Origin: Oscillatoriales cyanobacterium
GTDB taxonomy: Bacteria > Cyanobacteriota > Cyanobacteriia > Cyanobacteriales > Microcoleaceae
NCBI GenBank assembly: GCA_004294385.1
Contig: REAP01000033.1
Coordinates: 38,566 to 102,565, forward strand
Direction of reading: 5' to 3'
DNA: 64,000 nt
A program made the translations under genes and the position numbers. Position 1 is the stretch's first letter, and every line of letters starts with the position of its first letter. Under the pieces are notes generated by a model. It had not been told where the DNA came from. It worked only from the letters and a program-made list of their open reading frames with translations, and did not search any database. This document shows positions 8,960 through 17,976 of the stretch, piece after piece.

Positions 8960-9128
8960 ATATTGTTGTCATCTCCTATGCGGCGATTGTGGGTTAGATC
9001 AAAACGCCAGTGCTGAAAAGATTACGAAATAATTTAGTTCTGGCTCATTTGGTTATTCTGTGCTAACATTGAACCAGTTTTTAGTCTAAAAATATTCAGT
9101 CAACCCTAATAAAAACTGATCGTTACAA

Positions 9129-9587
9129 GTGCTAATTCTACTCTTCTACGCTGGGAATGACCTCTACGCGATCGACAGTTCGTACATTGTTGAGGTAATT
9201 CCACGAGTCAGTCTCAGAAAGGTGCAGCACGTACCAGAATACGTGGCTGGTTTGTTTAACTACCGGGGAGTTGTCTTGCCAGTGATCGATTTGAGTCATT
9301 TGATTCAAGGAACCCCCTGTAAATCGCACCTCAGTACCCGGATCATGATCGTCAAATATCCCCGCCCAAACGAATCGCTACAATATGTAGGGTTGATGGC
9401 AGAGCGGGTGACGGAGACTCTAAGTATATCAAACACAGATATTAGGGATTCCAGCATTCGGGTTGAAGAAGCACCCTACTTAAGTGGCACAATTGTTGAT
9501 GAAAAACGAATTATTCAATGTGTTCAGCTTGAGCTAATTTTCAGCGATGAGCGACATAATTACTTGCTGATGGGTGAAGAAACTTAA
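9129..9587 (+). CDS. CheW-like adaptor (WspB-type)
   Basis: 152 aa, a single CheW domain starting directly at [24 protein letters not shown]. It contains the typical [13 protein letters not shown](V)VLPVIDL core that docks receptor and CheA. GTG start at 9129; no stronger upstream start gives a CheW-like N-terminus. It is the first gene of a same-strand chemosensory cluster reaching 19726. Residues 100-130 ([19 protein letters not shown]) match the second CheW subdomain. The position before an MCP and a CheR-TPR fits WspB, the membrane-array CheW of Wsp systems. Confidence 0.85.
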   Translation: MLILLFYAGNDLYAIDSSYIVEVIPRVSLRKVQHVPEYVAGLFNYRGVVLPVIDLSHLIQGTPCKSHLSTRIMIVKYPRPNESLQYVGLMAERVTETLSISNTDIRDSSIRVEEAPYLSGTIVDEKRIIQCVQLELIFSDERHNYLLMGEET

Positions 9588-9703
9588 TCAAAAGGAGTGC
9601 CGATCAAAATGTTATAAAAAATGAGAAAAATTCAGCTTTGAATGGAATCCGATCCAATTTAATTCCCGTACCAGTATTAATTTATCACCCCCCCAAACTT
9701 ACC

Positions 9704-11311
9704 ATGTTGAACAATATCACTACCCGCATCATACTGGGCTTCTCAGTTCCGATTCTGTTCCTGATTGTGCTCGGCAACACGCTGTTTGCGGGCATTGACC
9801 AATTAGTCAAATTGCAGTTAAACTCAAAGGAAGTCGCTGCAAATATCAATAATATAGATGCCTATGCTTATGATGTCACTAGGATTATCGCCAGTATCCG
9901 AGGATATGCTCTTTATCCGAAGGATCAATACTATCGTGGGACTTATACTAACGCGCGAGAAAGTATGCTTCTGAACAAGCAGGAATTGGCAAAGGTTGTC
10001 GATACTGATGCACGAGAAGCAGTCAGCGCACTGATCGAGATTGGCGATGAATACGATCGCGTTGCAGCAGGTGTTTATCCGCTAGTCGATGCCAATAAGC
10101 TGGATGAGGCGAAACGAGAAATTTCAATTCCCCGTGTTGCCAAACTTAATGAAGCCAGCATTCGGTTACATAAAATTCTTGAAGCCCGACTGAGTGCGAA
10201 TTTAGTGGAAGCCGAGAAAGCCAAGAATTTTGAGGCTACAGTGATCGTTTGGGGAACGCTGTTGAGTATGGCGGCAACGGTAGCGAGCGCCTTATGGGTG
10301 GCGGCCCTTGCTGTACCCATCCGACGAGAGCTTCCAAGGGTGGTGCTTGCAGCAGAGAAGATTGCTGATGGAGATTTACAGCAAACAATTGAGATTAACA
10401 ACGATGGTAGCGAAGTTGGCAAGTTGATGACAGCGTTTCACTATATGTCCAAAAAGCTGAATGCGCTGATTCTCCAGATGCAAAAGTCTGGAATACAAAT
10501 CAGCACTTCCGCAACTCAGATTGCAGCAGCCGGTAAAGAGTTAGAAGCTACCGTTACAGAGCAGCTAGCTTCAACAAATGAAGTGAGTGCAACCTCGCAG
10601 CAGATTGCCGCCACCTCCAAAGAACTGGTGAGAGTGATGGAGCAGGTTGGGCTGATGGCACAGTCTACAGCAACTGCTGCGGGTGCTAGCCAATCTGACC
10701 TGAATCGAATGGAAACGGTAATGCGCCAACTTTCGTCTGCAACCACCTCTATCTCAACCAAACTTGGGGTGATGAATGAAAAGGCAAACAACATTAACAG
10801 TGTTGTGACGACAATTAACAAGGTTGCTGACCAGACTAACCTACTGTCGCTCAATGCGGCGATCGAGGCAGAAAAAGCTGGAGAATACGGGGCGGGGTTT
10901 GCGGTTGTAGCACGGGAGATCCGTCGATTGGCTGACCAAACCGCCGTCGCCACTCTGGAAATTGCTCAGATGATCAAGGAGATGCAGTCGGCAGTTTCTA
11001 CGGGCGTAATGGAAATGGATAAGTTTAGTAAATCTGTGGTTGATAGCGTTGCGGATGTCAGCAAGATTAGCGATCAGGTTGCTCAGGTCATTCAGCAGGT
11101 GCAAGGATTGACCCCACGCTTTGAGCGGGTGAGCCAGAGCATTGAGGAGCAATCGATGGGAGCACAACAGATTAGTGAGGCGATGGGGCACCTGAGTCAA
11201 GCATCTCAGCAGACGGTGGACTCTTTACGGGAGACGAACAGTGCTGTAGTGCAGCTTGATGAGGCGGCAAATGGATTGCGATCGGAAATTGCCCGATTCA
11301 AAACCGCTTAG
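9704..11311 (+). CDS. Methyl-accepting chemotaxis protein
   Basis: 535 aa from ATG 9704 ([20 protein letters not shown]). The longer frame from TTG 9638 adds 22 residues with no receptor character, so I prefer 9704. TM1 is at about residues 8-28, then a roughly 150-residue helical periplasmic domain, TM2 near 185-205, a HAMP domain ([21 protein letters not shown]) and the coiled-coil signalling domain. Its hairpin tip [20 protein letters not shown] is followed by [15 protein letters not shown], which binds CheA and CheW. Gln/Glu pairs in the flanking helices are likely methylation sites for the adjacent CheR and CheB. No C-terminal CheR-tethering pentapeptide is seen. Confidence 0.92.
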   Translation: MLNNITTRIILGFSVPILFLIVLGNTLFAGIDQLVKLQLNSKEVAANINNIDAYAYDVTRIIASIRGYALYPKDQYYRGTYTNARESMLLNKQELAKVVDTDAREAVSALIEIGDEYDRVAAGVYPLVDANKLDEAKREISIPRVAKLNEASIRLHKILEARLSANLVEAEKAKNFEATVIVWGTLLSMAATVASALWVAALAVPIRRELPRVVLAAEKIADGDLQQTIEINNDGSEVGKLMTAFHYMSKKLNALILQMQKSGIQISTSATQIAAAGKELEATVTEQLASTNEVSATSQQIAATSKELVRVMEQVGLMAQSTATAAGASQSDLNRMETVMRQLSSATTSISTKLGVMNEKANNINSVVTTINKVADQTNLLSLNAAIEAEKAGEYGAGFAVVAREIRRLADQTAVATLEIAQMIKEMQSAVSTGVMEMDKFSKSVVDSVADVSKISDQVAQVIQQVQGLTPRFERVSQSIEEQSMGAQQISEAMGHLSQASQQTVDSLRETNSAVVQLDEAANGLRSEIARFKTA

Positions 11312-11319
11312 GCTTAAAT

Positions 11320-12771
11320 ATGATGGTACTATCTGCGATCGCGAAATTACTGAGCCAAACTATAGGCTTAGACCCCGATACAATTGGCAACCAGCGGATT
11401 GCCAGAGCTGCCGAGACTCGTCGAGTCGGCTGTAAATTGCCTGACATTGAGAGCTATTGGGCGCGGTTACAAACCTCCGCTTCAGAATTAGAGGAGCTGA
11501 TCGAACTACTGATCGTGCCAGAAACTTGGTTTTTTCGAGATGGCAAACCGTTTGATTACCTGAAAACCTATGTCACCTCAGAATGGCTGAATCAGCCAAA
11601 CGGTTCGACACTTCGACTTCGCTCTGTTACCACGGAGTTTATCCTGAGTCCTGAGCTATGCGTTGGATCTGAAGGACTCACCGACCACCGCAAGACGCTC
11701 AAACTGTTGAGTGTTCCATCCTCTACTGGCGAAGAACCTTACTCAATGGCGATCGCCCTACTAGAAGCGGGTCTGCTTCCGAAACAGTTCGCGATCGATG
11801 CGATCGACATTAGTCAGCGATCGCTGGCAAAGGCAAGGCGCGGATTATACACCAAAAACTCCTTTCGTGGCGATGCTTGGACGGGGCGATCGCGCTACTT
11901 TCAGCAAACGGCAGAGGGTTACGAACTATGCCAGCTCGTTAAGGGACTCGTCAATTTTCAGCAGGGGAATGTAATGACCTCCCTGGCGATCGCTCCAAAG
12001 CAATACGACATCATCTTCTGCCGCAACTTACTGATCTACCTAAAATCAGAAGTTTGCTCACAGGTATTATCCGCGCTCGATCGCCTACTTATCCCAGGAG
12101 GGTTACTGTTTGTTGGAGCGTCTGAAACGGGAAACGTCCCAGACAATTACACCTCGATCCGTCAGCCTTTCACGTTTGCTTATCAAAAGTCGAAACCATC
12201 CCTTGCACAACTGGCACCCCTCAATATTACTCAACGGTTGGACACTTCGACTTCGCTCAGTGACCACGGAGTTGATCCTGAGTGCTTCGGAAGGACTCAC
12301 CGACCACTGGGACAGGTGCCATCTCAACTAATAACTCCTCAAACCATTGCCAAGCAATATGAAGGAGTGAAAAATTACTCTGCGCGAGACACTCAGCAAA
12401 TCAAAGCATCCGATCCATCTGCAAGTTCAAAGGATTTAACTCCTGAACCAACATCGTCTCTTGATTTACAAAAGGTGAGAAAGTTAGCGGATGACGGGCG
12501 AGATGTAGAAGCGATCGCGCTTTGTAAGTCGTATCTTGTTCATCATCCAACGAGTGCGGCTGCCTACACTCTCTTGGGAGAGCTATATCAGACCCAGCAG
12601 AATCCCGAAGCAGAGCGATGTTTTCAACGTGCTATATACTTGGAGCCAACCTGTTATGAAGCATTAGTTCACCTCGCCTTATTGAAGGAAAATCAAGGCG
12701 ATACAGTAGGGGCAAAAATCATTCAGCAGCGAATTCAGCGCTTGCAGCACAATCTCAAAACAGAAGCTTAG
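11320..12771 (+). CDS. CheR-type methyltransferase with C-terminal TPR (WspC-type)
   Basis: 483 aa. The SAM-dependent enzyme methylates receptor glutamates. VPETWFFRDGKPFDYL marks the N-terminal CheR domain, LLSVPSSTGEEPYSMAIAL the SAM-binding loop and DIIFCRNLLIYL the later motif. Residues about 385-480 form a TPR (AYTLLGELYQTQQNPEAERCFQRAIYLEP), as in WspC and FrzF. Two insertions are odd. About 27 residues around 97-123 interrupt the catalytic domain just before the SAM loop, and about 22 residues near 308-330 lie in the linker. Both are encoded by a palindromic interspersed repeat and have no family counterpart. It starts 8 nt after the MCP stop. Confidence 0.9.
   Translation: MMVLSAIAKLLSQTIGLDPDTIGNQRIARAAETRRVGCKLPDIESYWARLQTSASELEELIELLIVPETWFFRDGKPFDYLKTYVTSEWLNQPNGSTLRLRSVTTEFILSPELCVGSEGLTDHRKTLKLLSVPSSTGEEPYSMAIALLEAGLLPKQFAIDAIDISQRSLAKARRGLYTKNSFRGDAWTGRSRYFQQTAEGYELCQLVKGLVNFQQGNVMTSLAIAPKQYDIIFCRNLLIYLKSEVCSQVLSALDRLLIPGGLLFVGASETGNVPDNYTSIRQPFTFAYQKSKPSLAQLAPLNITQRLDTSTSLSDHGVDPECFGRTHRPLGQVPSQLITPQTIAKQYEGVKNYSARDTQQIKASDPSASSKDLTPEPTSSLDLQKVRKLADDGRDVEAIALCKSYLVHHPTSAAAYTLLGELYQTQQNPEAERCFQRAIYLEPTCYEALVHLALLKENQGDTVGAKIIQQRIQRLQHNLKTEA
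11608..11688. repeat. Palindromic interspersed repeat inside cheR (first)
   Basis: Opens ACACTTCGACTTCGCTC and closes GGACTCACCGACCAC. It is the same repeat as 12242-12306 with a small internal extension. It is read through as TLRLRSVTTEF..., immediately before the SAM-binding loop, and remains open. Confidence 0.8.
12242..12306. repeat. Palindromic interspersed repeat inside cheR (second)
   Basis: 65 bp, nearly identical to 11608-11688 but translated in a different phase (DTSTSLSDHGVDPE...). It sits in the linker between the methyltransferase and TPR domains. Confidence 0.8.
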
Positions 12772-12786
12772 AAGGGGAAACCTGAA

Positions 12787-14493
12787 ATGTTCAAAAATCT
12801 ATCCATGCAGGCACGCCTCATCTTCGCATTCATGTTCATGGGGCTTTTGGTGCTGATTGTCGCAGTGGTAGGTCTGAGTGGCAGTTCTCGCTTGAGTAAG
12901 CACATCGACTCCCTAGCCAGCAATAGTGTGCCCAGCATCTCCGCCTTGTGGAAAATCAACGAAGGACAAACCCAGATCGAATCATCAGAACGGGGCTTGC
13001 TGGATATCAATCTAAACAAAGATGGGCGACAGGCAGAGATCGATCGCATGGATAACGCCTGGAAGCAAATTCAGGAGGGGTTTGAGCAGTACGAAGCGAC
13101 TCCTAAGTCTGACGCTGAACAGAAGGTATATAAAGACTTTTTGGATAAGTGGGATGCGTGGAAGAAAGCCCATGAGGAATTTTTGAGACGTAATCTCCAG
13201 TTCGAGAGACTGGGAGTTTTCAATCTATTTGAAAATTCAGCGGGGAACGCTGGTTCGGCGATCGCTGCCTACAAAGAGCTTGATAAGCAAGTTCAGGTAA
13301 ACCGTCAACCCTTCACAGACGCCACCAATAAACTTTTGGAGGTGTTGAAAATGAATCAGGATTTGACAGCGGAAACAGAACGTGTATCGGCGAAAGATGT
13401 TTCTCAAGTCGGATTTTGGGCATTTGTGGCAATCATGATCGGTCCGGGAACTGCGCTGTTATTTGGAATTTTCTTTAGCAATACGATCGCCAAACCTCTA
13501 GGAGCCAAAATAGCAGGAGTAGTTGACATTGCCCAAAAGATTTCAGCCGGAGACTTAACCAGCCAAATTTCCCTCGCTGACGCCGAAGATGAAGTTGGTC
13601 AATTGCAGAATGCCTTTTACACCATGAACAAAGACCTGAATGCCCTAGTCAACCGCATTCAAAAGTCAGGTAATCAAATCACCAGTTCTGCCGACCAAAT
13701 TACGGCGTCTGGAAGAAACCTGGAAGCAACGGTTTCAGAACAGGTGGCTTCAACGAATGAAGTGAGTGCAACGGCTCATCAAATTGCCGCGACATCAAGG
13801 CAATTGGTAACAACAATGGAGCAGGTTGTGGCAATGGCTGAACAGACAACAGTGGCAGCAGGCAATAGTCAAGACAATCTGAACCACATCGATGCTGTGA
13901 TGCGCCAGTTGCTAGCAGCTACTCAGGTAATTTCCTCCAAGCTGGAAATCATGGACAAACGAGCTAACAATATCAGCAGAGTGGTTACAACCATCACGGT
14001 TGTGGCAGATCAAACCAACTTGCTTTCGCTCAATGCAGCACTGGAAGCTGAGAGAGCCGGAGAATACGGTGCGGGCTTTGCGGTTGTGGCGCGGGAAATT
14101 CGACGGTTAGCCGATCAGACTGCTGTTGCCACCCTAGAAATTGAGCAGATGATTAAGGAGATGCAATCGGCAGTTTCTACCGGCGTGACAGAGATGGATA
14201 AGTTTACGAAGTCTGTAGTTCACAGCGTCGAAGAAGTAGGGAGAATTAGCGAACAAGTTGCCCAAGTCATTCAGCAGGTGCAGGGATTGACCCCACGCTT
14301 TGAGCAGGTGAGTCAGAGCGTCGATGAACAATCTCAGGGAGCGCAACAAATTAGCGAAGCGATGGAGCATCTGAGTCAAGCATCTCAGCAGACAGCAGGT
14401 TCGTTGCGAGAAACCAATCACGCCTTAGAAGAACTTGACGAAGCTACTCATAGCTTAAAGACAGAGATTGCTCGATTCAAAGTGATGGCTTGA
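12787..14493 (+). CDS. Methyl-accepting chemotaxis protein with 4HB-type sensor
   Basis: 568 aa. ATG 12787 is preceded by GAAGGGGAAACC. TM1 is at residues 10-32 (LIFAFMFMGLLVLIVAVVGL); the helical periplasmic region of about 160 residues starts SLASNSVPSISALWKINEGQ, typical of four-helix-bundle (4HB_MCP) sensors. TM2 lies near 210-232, then a HAMP and a signalling domain almost identical to that of the receptor at 9704-11311 ([20 protein letters not shown] tip). The sensor halves differ strongly, so the pair probably reads two inputs into one array. It is 15 nt after cheR, apparently in the same transcript. Confidence 0.92.
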   Translation: MFKNLSMQARLIFAFMFMGLLVLIVAVVGLSGSSRLSKHIDSLASNSVPSISALWKINEGQTQIESSERGLLDINLNKDGRQAEIDRMDNAWKQIQEGFEQYEATPKSDAEQKVYKDFLDKWDAWKKAHEEFLRRNLQFERLGVFNLFENSAGNAGSAIAAYKELDKQVQVNRQPFTDATNKLLEVLKMNQDLTAETERVSAKDVSQVGFWAFVAIMIGPGTALLFGIFFSNTIAKPLGAKIAGVVDIAQKISAGDLTSQISLADAEDEVGQLQNAFYTMNKDLNALVNRIQKSGNQITSSADQITASGRNLEATVSEQVASTNEVSATAHQIAATSRQLVTTMEQVVAMAEQTTVAAGNSQDNLNHIDAVMRQLLAATQVISSKLEIMDKRANNISRVVTTITVVADQTNLLSLNAALEAERAGEYGAGFAVVAREIRRLADQTAVATLEIEQMIKEMQSAVSTGVTEMDKFTKSVVHSVEEVGRISEQVAQVIQQVQGLTPRFEQVSQSVDEQSQGAQQISEAMEHLSQASQQTAGSLRETNHALEELDEATHSLKTEIARFKVMA

Positions 14494-14581
14494 CAATGAA
14501 ACTGTTAGAAAATACATTGATGGGCAAAATGGTAAATAACATAGATTGCTGGCAGCCTTCAAACGGCTACAACTGCGTTTC

Positions 14582-14720
14582 ATATCAATTCCGGTTGCAC
14601 TCAGACATGATAGAGGAGACGGCAGTGCCGTGTCCCTACAATATTATTTTGGGTAGGGACACGGCACTGCCGTCTCCTAATTTCGGCTAATAATAATTCC
14701 GATGCTACCGGATTTGATAT
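14582..14720. repeat. MITE-like element, copy C
   Basis: Termini ATATCAATTCCGGTTGCAC... and ...CTACCGGATTTGATAT are inverted repeats shared with copies A and B. The interior carries two long arms (14612-14639 and 14653-14680, GGAGACGGCAGTGCCGTG and its complement) that form a near-perfect hairpin. It sits in the chemosensory cluster between the second MCP and the WspD-type CheW and could act as a transcript-processing or attenuating structure. Confidence 0.7.
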
Positions 14721-14789
14721 CATACCCTGCGGGAAGACCGGGGTTTGCGCGCGACGCGCTATAGAAATTGAAAATTGAGAAATTGAACA

Positions 14790-15533
14790 ATGGAAAGTTA
14801 TTTAAATACGCTACCGATACCAGACGATTCTGAATTTGACCATCCCACACTGAATGATTGCTGGAATCAGATTGGGGTGATGGGCGATCGCACCTGTGGC
14901 GAACTGAAGACGGTTATTCACTGCCGCAACTGCAAGGTTTACTCGGCGGCTGGACGCAGCTTGCTAGAGCGCAATGCTCCACCTGAGTATCTCAAAGAAT
15001 GGACTGACATCTTGTCAGAAGCTTCCACACAGCAGACAGGAGTGGGAGAAGGGACGCTAGTTCGCGCCACAAATACCCTTTCTATAATCATTTTTCGTCT
15101 CGGTAATGAACGGTTAGCATTGCCAGTCAACATCTTGCAAGAAGTGACTCCTCCTTATGCCATTCATAGCGTCCCTCATCGCAGTAACTCTATATTTTTG
15201 GGGTTGATCAACATTCGCGGTGAAACGCTGCTCTGTATTTCGCTCAGAGATTTACTCGGTCTTGAGCCTATCGTCGAATCCGCAGATTTCTCCAATACAA
15301 TTAATCCACAACGGATGATTGTGGCTGGAAAGAATGAAAACAAGTGGGTCTTTCCAGTCGATGAGGTTCATGGAACTTACCGCTTCCATCTCAATGAGTT
15401 CAAAGATGCTCCTGTTGTCATTTCCAAAGCATCGGAAGCTTACACCAAAGGGGTCGTGACTTGGCAAGGCAAGCAGATCAACTTTTTGGACTCTGAACTA
15501 TTCTTTTACACCCTAAGTCACAAGGTTTTTTGA
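14790..15533 (+). CDS. CheW-like adaptor with Cys-containing N-terminal extension (WspD-type)
   Basis: 247 aa. Residues 1-85 form an extension seen in WspD-type CheWs: NDCWNQIGVMGDRTC, then HCRNCKVYSAAGRSLLER and a PPEYLKEWT helix. The clustered Cys residues might bind a metal. Residues about 100-245 are a CheW domain (LPVNILQEVTPPYAIHSVPH, FLGLINIRGETLLCISLRDLL). It couples receptor to CheA. The ATG at 14790 is close to the end of the preceding repeat. Its stop overlaps the CheA start by 4 nt (ATGA type), implying translational coupling. Confidence 0.88.
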   Translation: MESYLNTLPIPDDSEFDHPTLNDCWNQIGVMGDRTCGELKTVIHCRNCKVYSAAGRSLLERNAPPEYLKEWTDILSEASTQQTGVGEGTLVRATNTLSIIIFRLGNERLALPVNILQEVTPPYAIHSVPHRSNSIFLGLINIRGETLLCISLRDLLGLEPIVESADFSNTINPQRMIVAGKNENKWVFPVDEVHGTYRFHLNEFKDAPVVISKASEAYTKGVVTWQGKQINFLDSELFFYTLSHKVF

Positions 15534-17944
15534 CCATGAGCGATGATTCTATGCTGGAGCTATTTCGACAAGAAACTGAGACGCAGGTTGCGATCCTGAC
15601 TCAGGGACTACTGATCTTGGAAGCTAACCCGCAATCTGATGAGGCACTGGAAGTGCTGATGCGGGGAGCTCACTCGATTAAAGGTGCTGCTCGAATTGTT
15701 TCTCTAGATGCCGTCACTAATCTGGCGCACTTGATGGAAGATTGCTTTGTGGCAGCGCAGAACCAGATCATCACGTTAGGTTCAGACCAGATTGATGTGT
15801 TACTGCAATGCGTTGATTTGCTTCAAGCGCTTAGTCAGGTAACTGAAGTCGATCTAGTTGAATGGTTGGCCCAAAAAACTGGAGAGTTTGAGAGCTGTTA
15901 CGGGGCGATTACGGCTCTGCACCTTCCACTACCTCCAAATTTTAGCGATGGTCGATCGACATCCCTGGTTACAGTCGATCAAAACTCAGCGTTGAGCCAA
16001 ATCCCTAGTCAGGAAATTGCCACGGTCGATCCGATCGCCACCCCAACCGATCAGGTGATGCAAGTCTCGGTGGTTGGTGAGCCCTTCGACTTCGCTCAGG
16101 ATAAACTGCGTCGAACCACAGAAAATTTGAAACCAGGGCTGAGCCAAAGCCCACGGGAAACTGCCACGGTTGAGGCGATCGCCACCCCAACCGATCGGGT
16201 GGTGCGAGTCTCGGCAGAAAATTTGAACCGGATTATGGGGTTGGCGGGTGAATCGCTGGTTGAGGCAAATTGGCTGCAACCCTTTGCCGATTCCTTCACG
16301 ACACTCAAGTCCCGTCAATTAGAGCTTTCTAGACTTCTAGAAACGATCCATACTGCGTTAGCGAACACTCCAACCTCTTTGACAACATATTCAGAAAGCC
16401 TGCAAGTTCTGGATGCAGCTCGACGTAAAGTACGAGAATGTCGGGAAATTCTCACCGATCGCTTGGGTGAACTGGAACTATATGCTCGTCGCACAACGAA
16501 CTTGAGCGATCGGCTTTACCGAGAAGTGATAGCCTCCCATATGCGTCCCTTTGTGGATGGAGTACAGGGCTTTCCTCGCATGGTTCGCGATCTAGCAAGA
16601 CAATTGAATAAGCAGGTCAAACTAGAGATTGTCGGTCAGTCAACCCCGGTCGATCGTGATATCCTCAAAAAACTGGAAGCACCCCTGACTCACATGATTC
16701 GCAATGCGGTCGATCACGGAATCGAATCGCCAGAAGAGCGATCGTCGGCTGGCAAACCGATGGAGGGAAGAGTTCGTCTAGAATCATTTCATCGTGGCGG
16801 TATGCTGGTAATTACAATTTCCGATGACGGAAGAGGAATTGATCCCGATCGGATGCGCCAAAGGATTATCGATCGGAATTTAGCTTCACCCAAAACGGCT
16901 GCTCAACTTACCGAAGCTGAAATCATCGAGTTTCTGTTTCTACCTGGATTTTCTACAGCCACACAAGTGACTGAAATTTCAGGACGTGGTGTGGGATTAG
17001 ATATTGTCAAAAGTATGGTACAAGAGGTTGGTGGAACGATTCGCGCCACATCTCAATTCCAAAAGGGTACTAATTTTCACTTGCAACTTCCCCTCACGCT
17101 CTCGGTTGTCAGGACGCTAATTGTCGAGATTTCTGGTGAACCTTATGCCTTTCCCCTGGGACGAGTGGATCAGATTGTCAAACTCGACAAATCGGACATT
17201 TATGTTGTCGAAGGTCGCCAATATTTCACTAAAGATGGTCAAAATATCGGGTTGATTGCCGCTCACCATGTTCTGGATTTACCGGACGCTTTATCCTCCC
17301 ATGATGCGATCTGTGTAGTTGTAATCAGCGATCAATCCAACGCTTATGGCTTGGTTATAGACCAGTTCTTAGGTGAACGGGATTTAGTGGTGCGTCCACT
17401 CGATCCGCGTTTGGGTAAAGTTCGGGATATTAGTGCCTCTGCTCTAATGGATGATGGCTTGCCTGTTTTAATTATGGATGTTTCTGATTTGGTGCAATCC
17501 ATTGACAATATGCTCAACAGTGGTCAAATAAGACCTGTTGATATCAACAAAGCCAAAGCCCAAAAAAGCAACGATCGCCAACGCATTTTAGTGGTGGATG
17601 ATTCCATTACAGTGCGCGAAATGACCCGGAAAATGCTGCAAAATCGAGGCTACGATGTGGATGTTGCCGTAAACGGAATGGATGGTTGGACAGCCATTCG
17701 GAGCAATCATTACGACCTTGTAGTGAGCGACATTGATATGCCTCGCATGAATGGCATTGAACTTGTCAAACAAATCAAAGACCATCCCAAATTCCAGTTG
17801 CTTCCGGTGATTATCGTGTCATACCGCGATAGCGAATCCGATCGGATTCTGGGCATGGAAGCTGGGGCAGACTATTACATCACCAAAAGCAGCTTCGATG
17901 ACGACACATTAGTCAATGCGATCGTCGATCTGATTGGAAAATAG
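15530..17944 (+). CDS. cheA: Hybrid CheA histidine kinase with receiver domain (WspE-type)
   Basis: 804 aa. The HPt domain has phospho-acceptor His48 in RGAHSIKGAARIV. A low-complexity linker (150-225) is followed by a dimerisation helix pair, the HATPase domain with N box THMIRNAVDHGIE, DDGRGIDP and GRGVGLDIV, a CheW-like regulatory domain and a C-terminal receiver (RILVVDDSITVREM, VVSDIDMPRMNG). The order P1-P3-P4-P5-REC is that of WspE/FrzE. The P2 (CheY-docking) domain is missing, so phosphate probably goes to the fused receiver and to CheB. The linker carries an ~80-bp direct duplication flanking a palindromic repeat (16072-16117). It overlaps the CheW stop. Confidence 0.93.
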   Translation: MTMSDDSMLELFRQETETQVAILTQGLLILEANPQSDEALEVLMRGAHSIKGAARIVSLDAVTNLAHLMEDCFVAAQNQIITLGSDQIDVLLQCVDLLQALSQVTEVDLVEWLAQKTGEFESCYGAITALHLPLPPNFSDGRSTSLVTVDQNSALSQIPSQEIATVDPIATPTDQVMQVSVVGEPFDFAQDKLRRTTENLKPGLSQSPRETATVEAIATPTDRVVRVSAENLNRIMGLAGESLVEANWLQPFADSFTTLKSRQLELSRLLETIHTALANTPTSLTTYSESLQVLDAARRKVRECREILTDRLGELELYARRTTNLSDRLYREVIASHMRPFVDGVQGFPRMVRDLARQLNKQVKLEIVGQSTPVDRDILKKLEAPLTHMIRNAVDHGIESPEERSSAGKPMEGRVRLESFHRGGMLVITISDDGRGIDPDRMRQRIIDRNLASPKTAAQLTEAEIIEFLFLPGFSTATQVTEISGRGVGLDIVKSMVQEVGGTIRATSQFQKGTNFHLQLPLTLSVVRTLIVEISGEPYAFPLGRVDQIVKLDKSDIYVVEGRQYFTKDGQNIGLIAAHHVLDLPDALSSHDAICVVVISDQSNAYGLVIDQFLGERDLVVRPLDPRLGKVRDISASALMDDGLPVLIMDVSDLVQSIDNMLNSGQIRPVDINKAKAQKSNDRQRILVVDDSITVREMTRKMLQNRGYDVDVAVNGMDGWTAIRSNHYDLVVSDIDMPRMNGIELVKQIKDHPKFQLLPVIIVSYRDSESDRILGMEAGADYYITKSSFDDDTLVNAIVDLIGK
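16072..16117. repeat. Palindromic interspersed repeat inside cheA linker
   Basis: Core CCCTTCGACTTCGCTCAGG, related to the repeats in cheR, here read as EPFDFAQDKLRRT, a third phase. It is flanked by an imperfect ~80-bp direct repeat (about 15993-16071 and 16140-16215, sharing GATCGCCACCCCAACCGATC). Confidence 0.75.
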
Positions 17945-17976
17945 TCATGGAAGCAGAGTTAGCTAAGGAGTAAACA

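Larger units (their letters stand above)
6752..8990. repeat. Tandem duplication of a ~1.05-kb gene unit
   Basis: The segment beginning near 6752 (GTGGGTTGAGCC, then the shared AATTAATCAACTTTCTGCAA) and covering one gene recurs from about 7806. The copies are highly similar at DNA level, including leader and ribosome binding site. The second copy differs mainly by a 119-bp MITE in its leader (7877-7995) and scattered substitutions. A third partial match (GCGGCGATTGTGGGTT) near 8980 marks the downstream border. Confidence 0.85.

Noticed and set aside
10516..11200. Long antisense frames opposite the MCP signalling domain
   Set aside because: Shadows of the high-GC third positions of the sense gene; products have no domain likeness.
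14490..14690. 66-codon frame overlapping the second MCP stop
   Set aside because: Most of it runs through MITE copy C; the product has no structure and the ATGA overlap is by chance.
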